From: Candidatus Bathyarchaeota archaeon
GTDB taxonomy: Archaea; Thermoproteota; Bathyarchaeia; Bathyarchaeales; WUQV01
Assembly (NCBI GenBank): GCA_021158125.1
Contig: JAGGVF010000004.1
Span: forward strand, 1-64,000
DNA length: 64,000 nucleotides
Direction of reading: 5' to 3'
Of the stretch, positions 8,355 to 16,970 are shown in pieces; the first letter of the stretch is position 1, and every line of letters begins with the position of its first letter. Under the pieces are notes generated by a model. The model was not told where the DNA came from. It saw nothing but the letters and a program-made list of their open reading frames with translations, and ran no database searches. The translations under genes were made by a program, and so were the position numbers.

Positions 8355-9383
8355 CTAGGGAATTATGGCGATTTTAATATCTTTTTTAGAAGTTAAGAGA
8401 AGGTTGAATGCCTCCTTAATTTTCTCAAGGGGCATTCTTTTCGTTATTAATGGTTTAACGTTTATTGTTCCGGAGGCTATGAGGTTTAACGCTTTTCTAA
8501 AATGAAACGGGGTTGCGTGGAAGGCTCCCATAACTCTAATTTGGTCGTAGTGAAGAAGCTCTGTGCTAATTTTGATTTCTGTGTCAGGGGGGCATCCGCC
8601 AAATTCGAGGACTGTTCCTCCACGTCTAACAAGTTTTAAGGCTTGCTCCCAAGTTTGAGGCAAACCTATGGCTTCGATGACTATGTCTGCACCGTAACCG
8701 TCAGTAAGTTTGCGGACTTCGTTTACAACATTTTTCTCACCAGCGTTTACTGTTTCGTCCGCCCCGAGCTTTTCTGCGAATTCAAGTCTCTCCTCTATTA
8801 AATCAATGATTATTGTTTTTGAGGCTCCAAGCTGTTTTGCGCATAGAAGATGCATTAATCCTATTGGGCCTGCGCCGAGTATAGCCACAGTATCGCCTAA
8901 TCCTACTTCTGCCTTTTCTATTCCATGTAAAACACATGCAAGCGGTTCTGTTAGAGCAGCTTCCTCATAGCTGAGGTTGCTTGGAATTTCCTGCATGTTT
9001 ACGAGGACCATTCTTGCGGGAATTTTTATGTACTCAGCGTAGGCTCCCCAAAGCCATATCATGTCTTCGCAAAGGTTGTAGTAGCCTTTCTGGCACATTT
9101 TACATCTTAGGCATGGGGCGCTGTTTCCAGCTCTAACTCTCATGCCTATTTTCGGCCATGAAACTCCTTCGCCTACTTCAGCTACTTCCCCCGCCCATTC
9201 GTGGCCAAAAACCGTTGGAAGCTTGATAACTCTGCTTACGTAGCCTCTCTTGAATATTTTTAAGTCTGTTCCGCAAGTTGTGGCTGCCTTAACCTTAACT
9301 AAGACTTCTCCGGGTCCAACTTTCGGAACCTCAATATCTTCTATTCTTAAGTCTTTAACTCCGTAGAGCATTGCGGCTTTCAT
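8355..9383 (-). CDS. Zinc-dependent medium-chain dehydrogenase (threonine/sorbitol dehydrogenase type)
   Basis: NAD(P)-dependent alcohol or polyol oxidation. Catalytic-zinc residues lie in ATTCGTDL (near residue 36) and GHEWAGEV (near 61); the structural-zinc lobe is CLRCKMCQKGYYNLC (C-x2-C-x2-C-x7-C); the nucleotide fold is AILGAGPIGLM followed by an acidic residue in IIIDL, favouring NAD over NADP. The protein has the usual length (342). It lies in tandem with a second dehydrogenase that ends 44 bases upstream of its start, so both may serve one sugar or amino-acid degradation route. The exact substrate is not readable. Confidence 0.85.
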   Translation of the reverse strand: MKAAMLYGVKDLRIEDIEVPKVGPGEVLVKVKAATTCGTDLKIFKRGYVSRVIKLPTVFGHEWAGEVAEVGEGVSWPKIGMRVRAGNSAPCLRCKMCQKGYYNLCEDMIWLWGAYAEYIKIPARMVLVNMQEIPSNLSYEEAALTEPLACVLHGIEKAEVGLGDTVAILGAGPIGLMHLLCAKQLGASKTIIIDLIEERLEFAEKLGADETVNAGEKNVVNEVRKLTDGYGADIVIEAIGLPQTWEQALKLVRRGGTVLEFGGCPPDTEIKISTELLHYDQIRVMGAFHATPFHFRKALNLIASGTINVKPLITKRMPLEKIKEAFNLLLTSKKDIKIAIIP

Positions 9384-9427
9384 TCATTAAGCCTCACAAA
9401 CTTTTAGGCGGATAACATATAAAGCAT

Positions 9428-10459
9428 TCACTGCTTTTCGTTTAAAACAACAATTTTTAGGCATTCTTTGCTTTCTTTTGCAGTTTTGAATGCTTCAGCT
9501 ATTTTTTCAAGTGGGAAACGGTGAGTTATAAGCGCCTTAGCATCGATTGCTTTTGAGCTTATCATTTTTAGGGCTATTCTTGTTTCAATATGGGATGTTG
9601 AATAGGATGGAATTATCTTTATTTCGTTAAAGAAGAGCTTGTTAGGGCTTATCTCCATTTTCTGCTGTGGAGATGTTGGAGCGAAAACGCATAGGGTTCC
9701 GCCTTTACGGCATGCTCGTAACCCTTCCGTGTAAGCTTTAACGTTTGGGGCTGTAACAATGACAACGTCGGCTCCCCTACCTTCAGTTGTTTCCCTCACC
9801 GTTTTAACAAAGTCTTCTTTTCCAGCGTTAATGGCTAAGGCTGCTGCAAGTTTCTCTGCGGCTTTAAGCCTATAATCAACAAGGTCGCTGATTAAAACTT
9901 GGCTTGCACCTAAATGTTTAGCCAGTAATGCATGAACTATTCCAGACGGTCCGGCTCCAACAACTGCAACAGTGTCTCCGGGTTGAATATTACATTTTCT
10001 TATCGCCCTAATGCAACATGCTACGGGCTCTATTAGAGTTGCTTCTTCAAAGGAGATTTTGTCCGGAATTTTAAACGTGTCTATTTTTAGGTTTGGAGCT
10101 GGGACTTTGAAGTACTCTGCGAATCCTCCGGGGGTTATGTGGGTTTTCGTGAATTGTTGGCACATGGTGTAGTCTCCGTGGATGCAGTAGTGGCATGTTA
10201 AGCATGCTACATGATGGTGAACAAAGACTCTGTCGCCAATGTTGAAAGTTTCAACATCCTTTCCAACTTCAACGACGTTTCCGGCGGGTTCGTGGCCTAA
10301 AACAAGTGGGGCCCTATTTTCTAAGTACCAGTCCATCAAGTCTGAACCGCATATTCCACATGCCTTCATTTCAACTAAGATTTCGTCTGGGCCGATTTGC
10401 GGTTGAGGTCTTTCCTCAACTCTTATGTCGTTAGGACCGTAATAAACCGCTACTTTCAT
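9428..10459 (-). CDS. Zinc-dependent medium-chain dehydrogenase, second copy
   Basis: A paralogue of the neighbouring enzyme with all family landmarks: CGICGSDLMDW and GHEPAGNVVEVG for the catalytic zinc, CLTCHYCIHGDYTMC for the structural zinc, and VAVVGAGPSGIV for the cofactor fold. It has 343 residues. The two copies differ widely in sequence, so this is not a recent duplication. The group includes threonine, sorbitol and glucose dehydrogenases; nothing here decides between them. Confidence 0.85.
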   Translation of the reverse strand: MKVAVYYGPNDIRVEERPQPQIGPDEILVEMKACGICGSDLMDWYLENRAPLVLGHEPAGNVVEVGKDVETFNIGDRVFVHHHVACLTCHYCIHGDYTMCQQFTKTHITPGGFAEYFKVPAPNLKIDTFKIPDKISFEEATLIEPVACCIRAIRKCNIQPGDTVAVVGAGPSGIVHALLAKHLGASQVLISDLVDYRLKAAEKLAAALAINAGKEDFVKTVRETTEGRGADVVIVTAPNVKAYTEGLRACRKGGTLCVFAPTSPQQKMEISPNKLFFNEIKIIPSYSTSHIETRIALKMISSKAIDAKALITHRFPLEKIAEAFKTAKESKECLKIVVLNEKQ

Positions 10460-10568
10460 TTTTGCTCACTCGTTTTTCAACACCTAAAAACTTAAGACTT
10501 TCCAAAGCGAAGAGTTTGAGCTAATTTAATAGTAGAAAGGCTGACTGAGAAGTTGCAGTTTTTCGCTT

Positions 10569-11072
10569 TTATAAGTTGATGATTTTTGCTTCTTTGGTTT
10601 CTGTGTCAAGTATTGCTATGGTTGATTTTCCGGTTAAGTAGGCGCATACTTCTCCTGGGTTCACAACTAGGGTGTCGCCTTTTCTGTAGATTTCCGCCTT
10701 ATGTGTGTGACCGTGAACAACCACGTCGTGGCTTTCAGCGTTTATTAAAGCCTTAAGTAAATCGTTTTCTTCTCCATGTAAAAGTGCGATTTTTAAGCCG
10801 TCAACTATTACTTCGGCGAATCTTCCCCTTATTTCAGCTCCTATTTCACTGAACTTTTTTCTCAGCAACTGTTTGTCTCCGTCGTTATTTCCGAAAACAC
10901 CTATCAAGTCTGCCTTCAAATCCTTAAACTTTGAAGCAACAAACGGCGCCACATAGTCTCCTGCGTGCAGTACAAGCTCAACCTTTTCCTCGTTAAGCTT
11001 TTTAACGGCTTTTTCCACGTAAGGTAGCCTATCATGGGTGTCCGCAATTATTCCAATTAACATAGCTATCAC
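10569..11072 (-). CDS. YfcE/MJ0936-type metallophosphoesterase
   Basis: Small (167 residues) calcineurin-like phosphoesterase acting on phosphodiesters with two bound metals. The metal ligands are visible in order: GIIADTHDR, LHAGDYVAP, VFGNNDGD, LLHGE and VHGHTHKAE. This matches the single-domain YfcE/MJ0936 family, whose in-cell substrate is unsettled. It stands alone between the dehydrogenases and the oxidoreductase operon. Confidence 0.9.
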   Translation of the reverse strand: MIAMLIGIIADTHDRLPYVEKAVKKLNEEKVELVLHAGDYVAPFVASKFKDLKADLIGVFGNNDGDKQLLRKKFSEIGAEIRGRFAEVIVDGLKIALLHGEENDLLKALINAESHDVVVHGHTHKAEIYRKGDTLVVNPGEVCAYLTGKSTIAILDTETKEAKIINL

Positions 11073-11146
11073 CTATTGTTGAAGGACTATTAAGTAATAT
11101 AATTGTTTTAAGTTTTTAGAAAAATTTAGATTTCGGTGTTTTCGTT

Positions 11147-11698
11147 TCACCCTTTCATTTTTAGGAGGGCTTTTCCATATTCGAGGCCTCTTTCAAAAGC
11201 CATTAGATTCAGCTTTTCAGTTCCCTTTGGTATGTTACGTAAAATCGATTTTCTCATGGCTTCTGCGTCTACTATCTTTGTTATCGCTGTTAGGGCTCCG
11301 AGCATAACTACGTTGGCAACTATTTTCTTTCCAAGTTCCTCAGCTATTCTCGTCGCTGGAACTTCGTAGACTTTGACGTTTAAGCCCTCTCTTTGGTTTG
11401 GAACCATGTCTGGGTCAACCAGTAGCAAGCCTCCCTCCTTTAATGTGTCAACGTACTCGTTATAGGCTTCCTGCGACATTATGATTAGTATGTCCGGCCG
11501 CTCAACTTTTGGATAATCTATTTCCTCATCTGAAATTATGACTTCTGACCTGCAGCGGCCTCCCCTGGATTCCGGCCCATAAGATTGTGTTTGAACAGCG
11601 TTCTTGTCCTCAAATACGCAGGCTGCTGTGGCTGTCATAAGTCCTGTTCTTATGATGCCTTGTCCACCGAACCCCGCAATCCTAATTTCAATGCGCAT
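11147..11698 (-). CDS. korC: 2-oxoacid:ferredoxin oxidoreductase, gamma subunit
   Basis: Gamma subunit of the four-part oxidoreductase that decarboxylates a 2-oxoacid to an acyl-CoA and reduces ferredoxin. IAGFGGQGIIRTG near the start is the signature of this subunit, and SYGPESRGG is the adjoining conserved loop. It is the last gene of the delta-alpha-beta-gamma operon; one base separates it from the beta subunit. The order and subunit sizes fit 2-oxoglutarate (KorABCD) or a branched-chain 2-oxoacid enzyme; the substrate is not proven. Confidence 0.92.
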   Translation of the reverse strand: MRIEIRIAGFGGQGIIRTGLMTATAACVFEDKNAVQTQSYGPESRGGRCRSEVIISDEEIDYPKVERPDILIIMSQEAYNEYVDTLKEGGLLLVDPDMVPNQREGLNVKVYEVPATRIAEELGKKIVANVVMLGALTAITKIVDAEAMRKSILRNIPKGTEKLNLMAFERGLEYGKALLKMKG

Positions 11699-11699
11699 T

Positions 11700-12551
11700 T
11701 TAGCTCCCCCTCAATTTTTCTTGAACGTCTGAAATAAGCTTTCTAACAAGTTCGTCATAGGCTGGCTTCTCAATGTCAACAAATTCGCCTACAACTATTC
11801 TTGAAGAGGAAATTTCGGCTTTTGCCGGGTCTATGCCGTGGTTAATTTCGGAAACTTCTTTATACCATTTCATTATCTGCACTGGGTCTCCCATGCGGTT
11901 ATATCTGCCGTAAAGTGTTGGACATGGGGAAATAACCTCGATGAATTTGAAACCCTTTTTCTGTAAGGCCTTCTTTATTGATTCTTTTAATCTTCTAACG
12001 TGGAATGCCGTCCATCTTGCAACGTAAACGGCTCCAGAGGCGGCTGCCAAATGAACAAGATTGAATGGTTGTTCAATATTTCCGTAGGGTGTTGTTGTTG
12101 TATACGCTTTAAGAGGAGTTGTAGGCCCAACCTGGCCTCCAGTCATTCCATAATTGAAGTTGTTTGAGCAGATAACAGTCATGTCAATGTTTCTTCTTGC
12201 TGCATGTATGAAATGGTTTCCTCCAATTGCGAATAGGTCTCCGTCTCCGCTTATAACTGAAACGTTCAATTCGGGATTTGCAAGTTTTATTCCAGTGGCA
12301 ACTGCAATTGGTCGGCCGTGGGTTGTGTGAAATGAATCCATGTATAAGTAGCCTGCAATCCTTCCCATGCAGCCGATTCCAGAAACTACAACCATCTTGT
12401 CAACATCTAAGCCAAGCTCATCCACTGCCCTAACGAAGGTGTTGAGAATTATTCCGCATCCGCATCCAGCGCACCAAATCGGCGGAAACCTGTCAACTCT
12501 AAGATACTTTGCAAGTGGGTGGAGGGTGAGCTCTTCCTTTGCTAAACTCAA
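11700..12551 (-). CDS. korB: 2-oxoacid:ferredoxin oxidoreductase, beta (TPP-binding) subunit
   Basis: Carries thiamine diphosphate: ISGDGDLFAIGGNH (about residues 99-112) with NNFNYGMTGGQ (around 130-140) is the Mg-TPP motif, and WCAGCGCGI (about 26-34) supplies Cys residues for the beta-subunit iron-sulfur cluster. Length 283 is typical of 2-oxoglutarate-type beta subunits. Its start overlaps the stop of the alpha subunit by four bases, a sign of translational coupling. Confidence 0.93.
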   Translation of the reverse strand: MSLAKEELTLHPLAKYLRVDRFPPIWCAGCGCGIILNTFVRAVDELGLDVDKMVVVSGIGCMGRIAGYLYMDSFHTTHGRPIAVATGIKLANPELNVSVISGDGDLFAIGGNHFIHAARRNIDMTVICSNNFNYGMTGGQVGPTTPLKAYTTTTPYGNIEQPFNLVHLAAASGAVYVARWTAFHVRRLKESIKKALQKKGFKFIEVISPCPTLYGRYNRMGDPVQIMKWYKEVSEINHGIDPAKAEISSSRIVVGEFVDIEKPAYDELVRKLISDVQEKLRGS

Positions 12552-13708
12552 CTTTTAACCATCTCCTTTAGATTTTCAAAAATTTCTCGGGGTGAGTGCA
12601 AGTCCTCACCGAATTTTGGTACAAAACAAACCGGAGTTTCCTTCGCTGCTCTTTCAACTTCACGGACAATCTGCCCATAATTCATTTCTAAAACAACTAT
12701 CCCCTTCACTTTGCTGGCTAATTCTGCTATTTGTTTCTCCGGAAATGGCCAAACAGTAACCAATCTAAGAAGTCCAGCTTTAATCCCTTCTTCCCTAGCC
12801 ATTTTAACGGCGCTCAAAGCAGCCCTAGAAGGAATCCCATAAGTTACAACGGCTACTTCTGCATCTTCAAGCATAAACTCTTTGGTTTTAATTATTTTAT
12901 GCGAATTCTTCCTTATTTTGTCGCATAATCTTCGGACAAGCTGTGATTGAATTTCAGGGCTGTCTGTTCGAGGATAGCCTCGTTCATCATGAGTTAAGCC
13001 AGTAACATGGACTCTGTAGCCCTCTCCGAAACAAGCCATAGGCGGAACCAAATCTTCATCGGGTTTGAACGGAATGTAATCTGCCGGTGAAACTTTAGGC
13101 TTTTTTCGATTGACAATTTTAATCTCGTCTGGCTCTGGAATTACTACTCTTTCCCACATATGGGCTACAGTTTCGTCGGCTAAGAGGAAAACTGGAACTC
13201 GAAATTCTTCAGCTAAATTAAAACATTCAATTGTTAAGTCAAACATTTCCTGAACAGACGCCGGGGCCAAAGCAATAATTTCGTAGTCTCCATGTGAACC
13301 CCATTTCGCTTGCATAATCTCCTGCTGTCCAGGCTTGGTTGGCTGTCCCGTGCTTGGGCTTCCACGCATGACGACAACTATTACAAGCGGAGTTTCAGTC
13401 ATAACCGCCAAGCCTATATTCTCTTGCATTAGACTGAAGCCAGGTCCAGAAGTAGCCGTCATGGCCTTAACTCCAGCGTAAGAAGCACCTATGACGGCGG
13501 CTATTGAGCCCAACTCGTCTTCCATTTGAATGTAGACTCCGCCTACTTCAGGTAATCTCCTAGCCATTCTTTCAGCTATCTCTGTAGCTGGCGTAATTGG
13601 ATATCCAGCGAAGAATCTGCAGCCTGCGGCTATTGCGCCCTCTGCGCAGGCGTAGTCTCCGCTTAGGAAGTGTCTTCCAGTTAATACCGCCCTATTTTCA
13701 TTCATCAT
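12548..13708 (-). CDS. korA: 2-oxoacid:ferredoxin oxidoreductase, alpha subunit
   Basis: Core alpha subunit: CRFFAGYPITPATEIAE is the conserved substrate/CoA loop, and SGPGFSLMQENIG follows. The frame is open upstream, but I place the start at the ATG at 13708 (protein beginning MMNENRAV) because a GGAGG lies six bases before it and the family starts here; the upstream extension would run back through the ferredoxin gene. The start overlaps the end of the ferredoxin subunit by about 11 bases. Confidence 0.93.
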   Translation of the reverse strand: MMNENRAVLTGRHFLSGDYACAEGAIAAGCRFFAGYPITPATEIAERMARRLPEVGGVYIQMEDELGSIAAVIGASYAGVKAMTATSGPGFSLMQENIGLAVMTETPLVIVVVMRGSPSTGQPTKPGQQEIMQAKWGSHGDYEIIALAPASVQEMFDLTIECFNLAEEFRVPVFLLADETVAHMWERVVIPEPDEIKIVNRKKPKVSPADYIPFKPDEDLVPPMACFGEGYRVHVTGLTHDERGYPRTDSPEIQSQLVRRLCDKIRKNSHKIIKTKEFMLEDAEVAVVTYGIPSRAALSAVKMAREEGIKAGLLRLVTVWPFPEKQIAELASKVKGIVVLEMNYGQIVREVERAAKETPVCFVPKFGEDLHSPREIFENLKEMVKS

Positions 13709-13967
13709 TAAATTCCTCCGTTTTCTTTTCAAGTACAAAAATTGCCAATTCTGGGCATATTGCACTGCAGAAACTGCAGATAACGCATTCTTCTGGTCGT
13801 GCTGCGACTGGAAAGTGTACGCCTAGTTTGTTAAGTTCGTTCGATTTTTCCAGAACATTTTTCGGGCAGAATTCTATGCAGTAACCGCAGCCCTTACATT
13901 GATCACGTATTATGTGAATTTCAGCTATCGGCTTTTTTATTTTCTCCTTATCTGAAGGTTCACTCAT
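13698..13967 (-). CDS. korD: 2-oxoacid:ferredoxin oxidoreductase, delta (ferredoxin) subunit
   Basis: Electron-transfer subunit with two [4Fe-4S] motifs, CKGCGYCIEFCPKNV and CVICSFCSAICPELA, each CxxCxxCxxxCP. 89 residues. It is the first gene of the operon and passes electrons from the TPP centre to external ferredoxin. A broken Fe-S protein gene lies 11 bases upstream on the same strand. Confidence 0.93.
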   Translation of the reverse strand: MSEPSDKEKIKKPIAEIHIIRDQCKGCGYCIEFCPKNVLEKSNELNKLGVHFPVAARPEECVICSFCSAICPELAIFVLEKKTEEFNDE

Positions 13968-13978
13968 TCCTCAATTCC

Positions 13979-14268
13979 TCAATTTTCGTAAATTTCCAGA
14001 AACAGTTCAACCATTGGGCAACCTCCAGTGCAAATTCCGTATTCAAAACAATACCTCAGCTTTTTAAGATTCAAAGCTTTCATGTGTTCATTATAAACGG
14101 TTAATTCGTCGGCTTCTTTCAAACCAAGCCCTCTTTACATTCATTGCAATCTAGCATATAAGATTTACATTTGTAAACTTTTGATTCCAGAACCACCATA
14201 TGGTAGGTTAAATTGAGGTTAGAGGCTTTTGTGAAACCGAAAATTGTATTCCTATTTATATCCTCCAA
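13979..14268 (-). pseudogene. Broken HdrC-like Fe-S protein gene
   Basis: Two overlapping minus-strand frames read as one protein if a single base is restored in the GGG run at 14129-14131. The upstream frame (TTG at 14268, ATG at 14199) ends with KSYMLDCNECKEG and then meets a stop; the downstream frame continues GLGLKEADELTVYNEHM and ends at 13979 after RYCFEYGICTGGCPMVELF. That last motif matches the CxxCGxCxxxCP cluster motif of HdrC-like heterodisulfide reductase subunits, but the second Cys is Tyr. The product would also stop right after the first motif. It was probably an electron-transfer partner upstream of korDABC. Family name is tentative. Confidence 0.55.
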
Positions 14269-14334
14269 GATATTTTTGACAAATTTTATATGCTATTAAC
14301 GTGATTAAGTACTAAAAGAGGGTTAAATATAGCT

Positions 14335-14611
14335 GTGAGTAAAGGAGTTATTGCAGCTGTTGTCGTTATAATAGTTGTTATCGCTGGAGTAGCGGCTTAC
14401 TACTATACGACTCTGCCGACCGGAGTTACCGAAGTTAAGGTTGGAGTTTTGCTGCCGCTTTCTGGAAAACTAGCTGAAACAGGAGCCGACCTAAAAAAGG
14501 AATAGAGTTTGCAGTTGATGAAATCAATCTGGCGGGCGGCATAAAAATCTTGACGGAGCTAAACTTACGGTTGTTCATGGTGATACCGCCGGGGATCCAA
14601 GTACAGGGGCT
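14335..14611 (+). pseudogene. Fragment of a branched-chain amino-acid-type substrate-binding protein (LivJ-like)
   Basis: From a GTG at 14335 the frame encodes a signal/anchor peptide (GVIAAVVVIIVVIAGVAAYYY) and the binding-protein start EVKVGVLLPLSGKLAETG. It is broken by two frameshifts, both consistent with loss of one A from an A run (near 14492-14498 and near 14546), after which GIEFAVDEINLAGG and AKLTVVHGDTAGDPSTGA are recovered in other frames. The text then passes directly into a different protein family at about 14612. Only about 90 of roughly 400 residues survive and no permease or ATPase genes are nearby. Confidence 0.7.
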
Positions 14612-15196
14612 TGTCAACGTGTGGAAAGCATTAAGGTAACTAGAATGATGGATTCGTCTAAACGGAGAATACCCTATCAGAAGAAGATAGGCACGGGTCT
14701 TTCCCCAGAAGAATTTAGAAGAATGATAGATGAAAAGAAGATAACCGGTCACGTAGGTCTCGTAGAGTCTATATCAATGATTGCAGCGGCGCTAGGATGG
14801 AAATTGGATGAAATCAAGGAATTTCCGCCGGAACCAGTTATAGCTGAAAGGGAAATAGTGACTTCCTACACCACTGTTAAGCCCGGCCAAGTTGCTGGCT
14901 TGAAGAGTGTTGCGCATGGAATTAAGAATGGAAAACCAGTTATAGTCTTAGAGTTCATTTCGCATGCCGCTGTAGAAGAAGAATATGACTCTGTTGTAAT
15001 TGAAGGTGTACCAAGGATAGAAGAGAAAATAGCTGGAGGCGTTCACGGAGACCTAGGAACAGTAGCAGTTATCGTCAATATGATTCCTAAAGTCCTCAAC
15101 GCTAAACCTGGACTGGTTACCATGAAAGACTTGCCATTACCTTCTGCTGTCACTGAAGATGTAAGAACTTACCTCCACTGGAAGAAAATATCCTAA
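14612..15196 (+). pseudogene. C-terminal fragment of a 2,4-diaminopentanoate dehydrogenase-like protein
   Basis: About 194 residues remain open (a GTG at 14621 could serve as start). CQRVESIKVTRMMDSSKRR, then TGLSPEEFRRMI and GHVGLVESISMIAAALGW, match the C-terminal catalytic half of the DapB-like 2,4-diaminopentanoate dehydrogenase family. The N-terminal NAD-binding domain is absent; in its place lies the binding-protein fragment. The remaining frame has no further breaks, so the deletion may be recent or the piece may still be translated. The family acts in ornithine breakdown, and a D-glutamate-cyclase-like gene lies next to it. Assignment is from recognised motifs and is moderately sure. 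Confidence 0.6.
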
Positions 15197-15203
15197 CTCC
15201 CTT

Positions 15204-16199
15204 TTATTTACCTATTAGCCCCTCTAATATTCTAATGATTGAAGTATGAACCTTTAGTGGAGCGCTGTCAACTGAAAGTTCTGGTTTACTTGTAACGCCG
15301 TCTACAGCTCCCGCTTTTATTGAGTTTCTGAGCATTTCTTCCTCTTCTTCGGCAGTGTGTAAAGCTTCCATATTTTCGGTTAATGCCGCTATGCATGCTT
15401 CTATGCCGTAGACTCCCCAGTTAGAAATTGAAGCTACAACTAGCAAATCAACTTTTGATTCAGCGGCTATTCCTCCCTTGCAGGGGCATTGACATTCTTT
15501 TGCGTACGGAACGAACTTTTCGATTGCTTCCCGTATGTTTCCCATGCCGACTTCGTTTCCTCCATCTCCAACTCCTATGGTTAAAATGCCTCGGCTGCGG
15601 GCTTCCTCAATTAAAGGTTCTATTTTAGCGTGGAAAGAACTTATGTTTACACCTCTCATAGTGTGATATTCTCCCTTAACGTTTCTTCCAGCCTTTTCAG
15701 TTGCAAAAACTAGTGAGGGTTTATACTTCTCAACTATTCTTTTGGCAGCTTCGATAGCATTTTCAAGTTCGAATGGAAAGTCAAGGATTAAAACAGAGTT
15801 TTCTCCCTTTTTGAAATCTGCTTCATTTATTACAGGGTTAATTCCTAATGCACGTAAGGTTGAGGCCATTATTTCCCTTGAAGGTTCCTCTATCACAACA
15901 ATGGGATTCGCGTTAAATGCCTTAATTAACGATTTGGCTAAAGCAGCTGCTCCAAGCGGACCGTCGGTTTCTTGAACTTTTTGAGGTAATACTCTAAATC
16001 CTGTTGTTATTATGACAGCGTTCCCGTTTTTTACGGTTTCAACTATTCTTCGGGCGGCAGTAAGCGTTAATGGACTATCAACCAATTTTCGGGCTGCATC
16101 ATAAAGGTTGTAGATGACTCCTCGCGCTCTAACGTCTAAGGTGACTAGCCTGTCGATTCCTTCACCAATATATCCTATATTTTCATCCATCTTCATCAC
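15204..16199 (-). CDS. DUF4392 / D-glutamate cyclase-like protein
   Basis: 331 residues matching the DUF4392 domain found as the C-terminal part of mammalian D-glutamate cyclase, which turns D-glutamate into 5-oxoproline. Recognised landmarks are ITTGFRVLPQKVQETDGPLG, the central GVGDGGNEVGMGNI glycine-rich motif, and a run of close cysteines in KECQCPCKGG. Bacterial and archaeal members stand alone like this one. It converges with the dehydrogenase fragment, 8 bases away. The reaction is known only for distant relatives. Confidence 0.8.
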   Translation of the reverse strand: MMKMDENIGYIGEGIDRLVTLDVRARGVIYNLYDAARKLVDSPLTLTAARRIVETVKNGNAVIITTGFRVLPQKVQETDGPLGAAALAKSLIKAFNANPIVVIEEPSREIMASTLRALGINPVINEADFKKGENSVLILDFPFELENAIEAAKRIVEKYKPSLVFATEKAGRNVKGEYHTMRGVNISSFHAKIEPLIEEARSRGILTIGVGDGGNEVGMGNIREAIEKFVPYAKECQCPCKGGIAAESKVDLLVVASISNWGVYGIEACIAALTENMEALHTAEEEEEMLRNSIKAGAVDGVTSKPELSVDSAPLKVHTSIIRILEGLIGK

Positions 16200-16298
16200 C
16201 TTGTTTTAATGAGAACCAGTTTGAGCTTAGTTCATATAAAATTTAACTTCGATTATCCAGCTAAACTTTTAATTTCTTATTACAGTAGTAACTGAGGG

Positions 16299-16757
16299 AT
16301 GACTTTGTCAAGTGTCCACAGGAAAGGGAGTATTTCGCTCAATGAAATAATTGAAAAAATGAAGGCTAATCCAGACTTCCCAAAGGCTGGGGCAATTTCA
16401 ATTTTCATAGGTGTTGTAAGGGGAGTAACAAATACTGAAGATACTGTTGAAAAGCTTGAAATTGAAGCTTATGAAGAGAAGGCAAATGAAGTTTTGAGGA
16501 CAATTTGTGAAGACTTGAAAAAACACGATGGAATAATAGATGTGCAAATTCATCACTTTTTAGGCGAGTTTAAAGTGGGCGAAGACCTTGTATACGTAGT
16601 TGTTGCCGGAACCCATCGTAAAAACGTTTTCCACGTTTTAACTGAAGCAGTAGAGAGATACAAGAAGGAAGCACCAATATTCAAGAAGGAGTACGTAGTC
16701 ACAAAAAACGGTGAAAAGAAGAGTTACTGGGTCAGTGAGGTAGACCAAGAACTGTAA
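16299..16757 (+). CDS. moaE: Molybdopterin synthase catalytic subunit
   Basis: Large subunit of molybdopterin synthase, which inserts sulfur from MoaD thiocarboxylate into precursor Z to give molybdopterin or tungstopterin. Seen are AISIFIGVVRG, the conserved VVAGTHRKNVF segment (Arg and nearby residues bind the pterin) and APIFKKE with the catalytic lysine pair. 152 residues, near the normal length. The start ATG follows GAGGG by two bases. Genes for MoaD or other cofactor enzymes are not in the window. Confidence 0.92.
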   Translation: MTLSSVHRKGSISLNEIIEKMKANPDFPKAGAISIFIGVVRGVTNTEDTVEKLEIEAYEEKANEVLRTICEDLKKHDGIIDVQIHHFLGEFKVGEDLVYVVVAGTHRKNVFHVLTEAVERYKKEAPIFKKEYVVTKNGEKKSYWVSEVDQEL

Positions 16758-16860
16758 TATTTTGGATCGTTTTCAAAAATGGACATTCAGTTGAACGTTA
16801 TATTCCTAGTGTTTCAAACATAATTTTTATTAGGGTATGGCGAAAAATTTAAAAAGAAGT

Positions 16861-16964
16861 GTTACGGGCGAGAATTTCCTAGTGGAGAGAGGACAGACCT
16901 CATATGCCTAGGTGGCATATAAGTCCTCAGATGACCCCGGGAAATTCGACGGTAACGGTGGGTG
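16861..16964 (+). promoter_or_regulatory. Candidate structured 5' leader RNA of speH
   Basis: The last 110 bases before speH fold into nested, exactly complementary stems: GTTAC 16861-16865 with GTAAC 16952-16956; GAATTTCC 16872-16879 with GGAAATTC 16940-16947; GAGGAC 16889-16894 with GTCCTC 16923-16928; and ATATGCC 16902-16908 with GGCATAT 16914-16920 around a five-base loop. The GGTGGG ribosome-binding site (16957-16962) begins right after the outermost stem, so folding could control translation. The segment is richer in G+C than its AT-rich flank. This is the layout of a riboswitch or similar leader; I do not recognise a known family. Confidence 0.55.
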
Positions 16965-16970
16965 TTCAAT

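Noticed and set aside
16861..16964. C/D-box RNA or tRNA-like fold in the speH leader
   Set aside because: No D box (CTGA) partners and no cloverleaf; the nested stems point to a leader structure.
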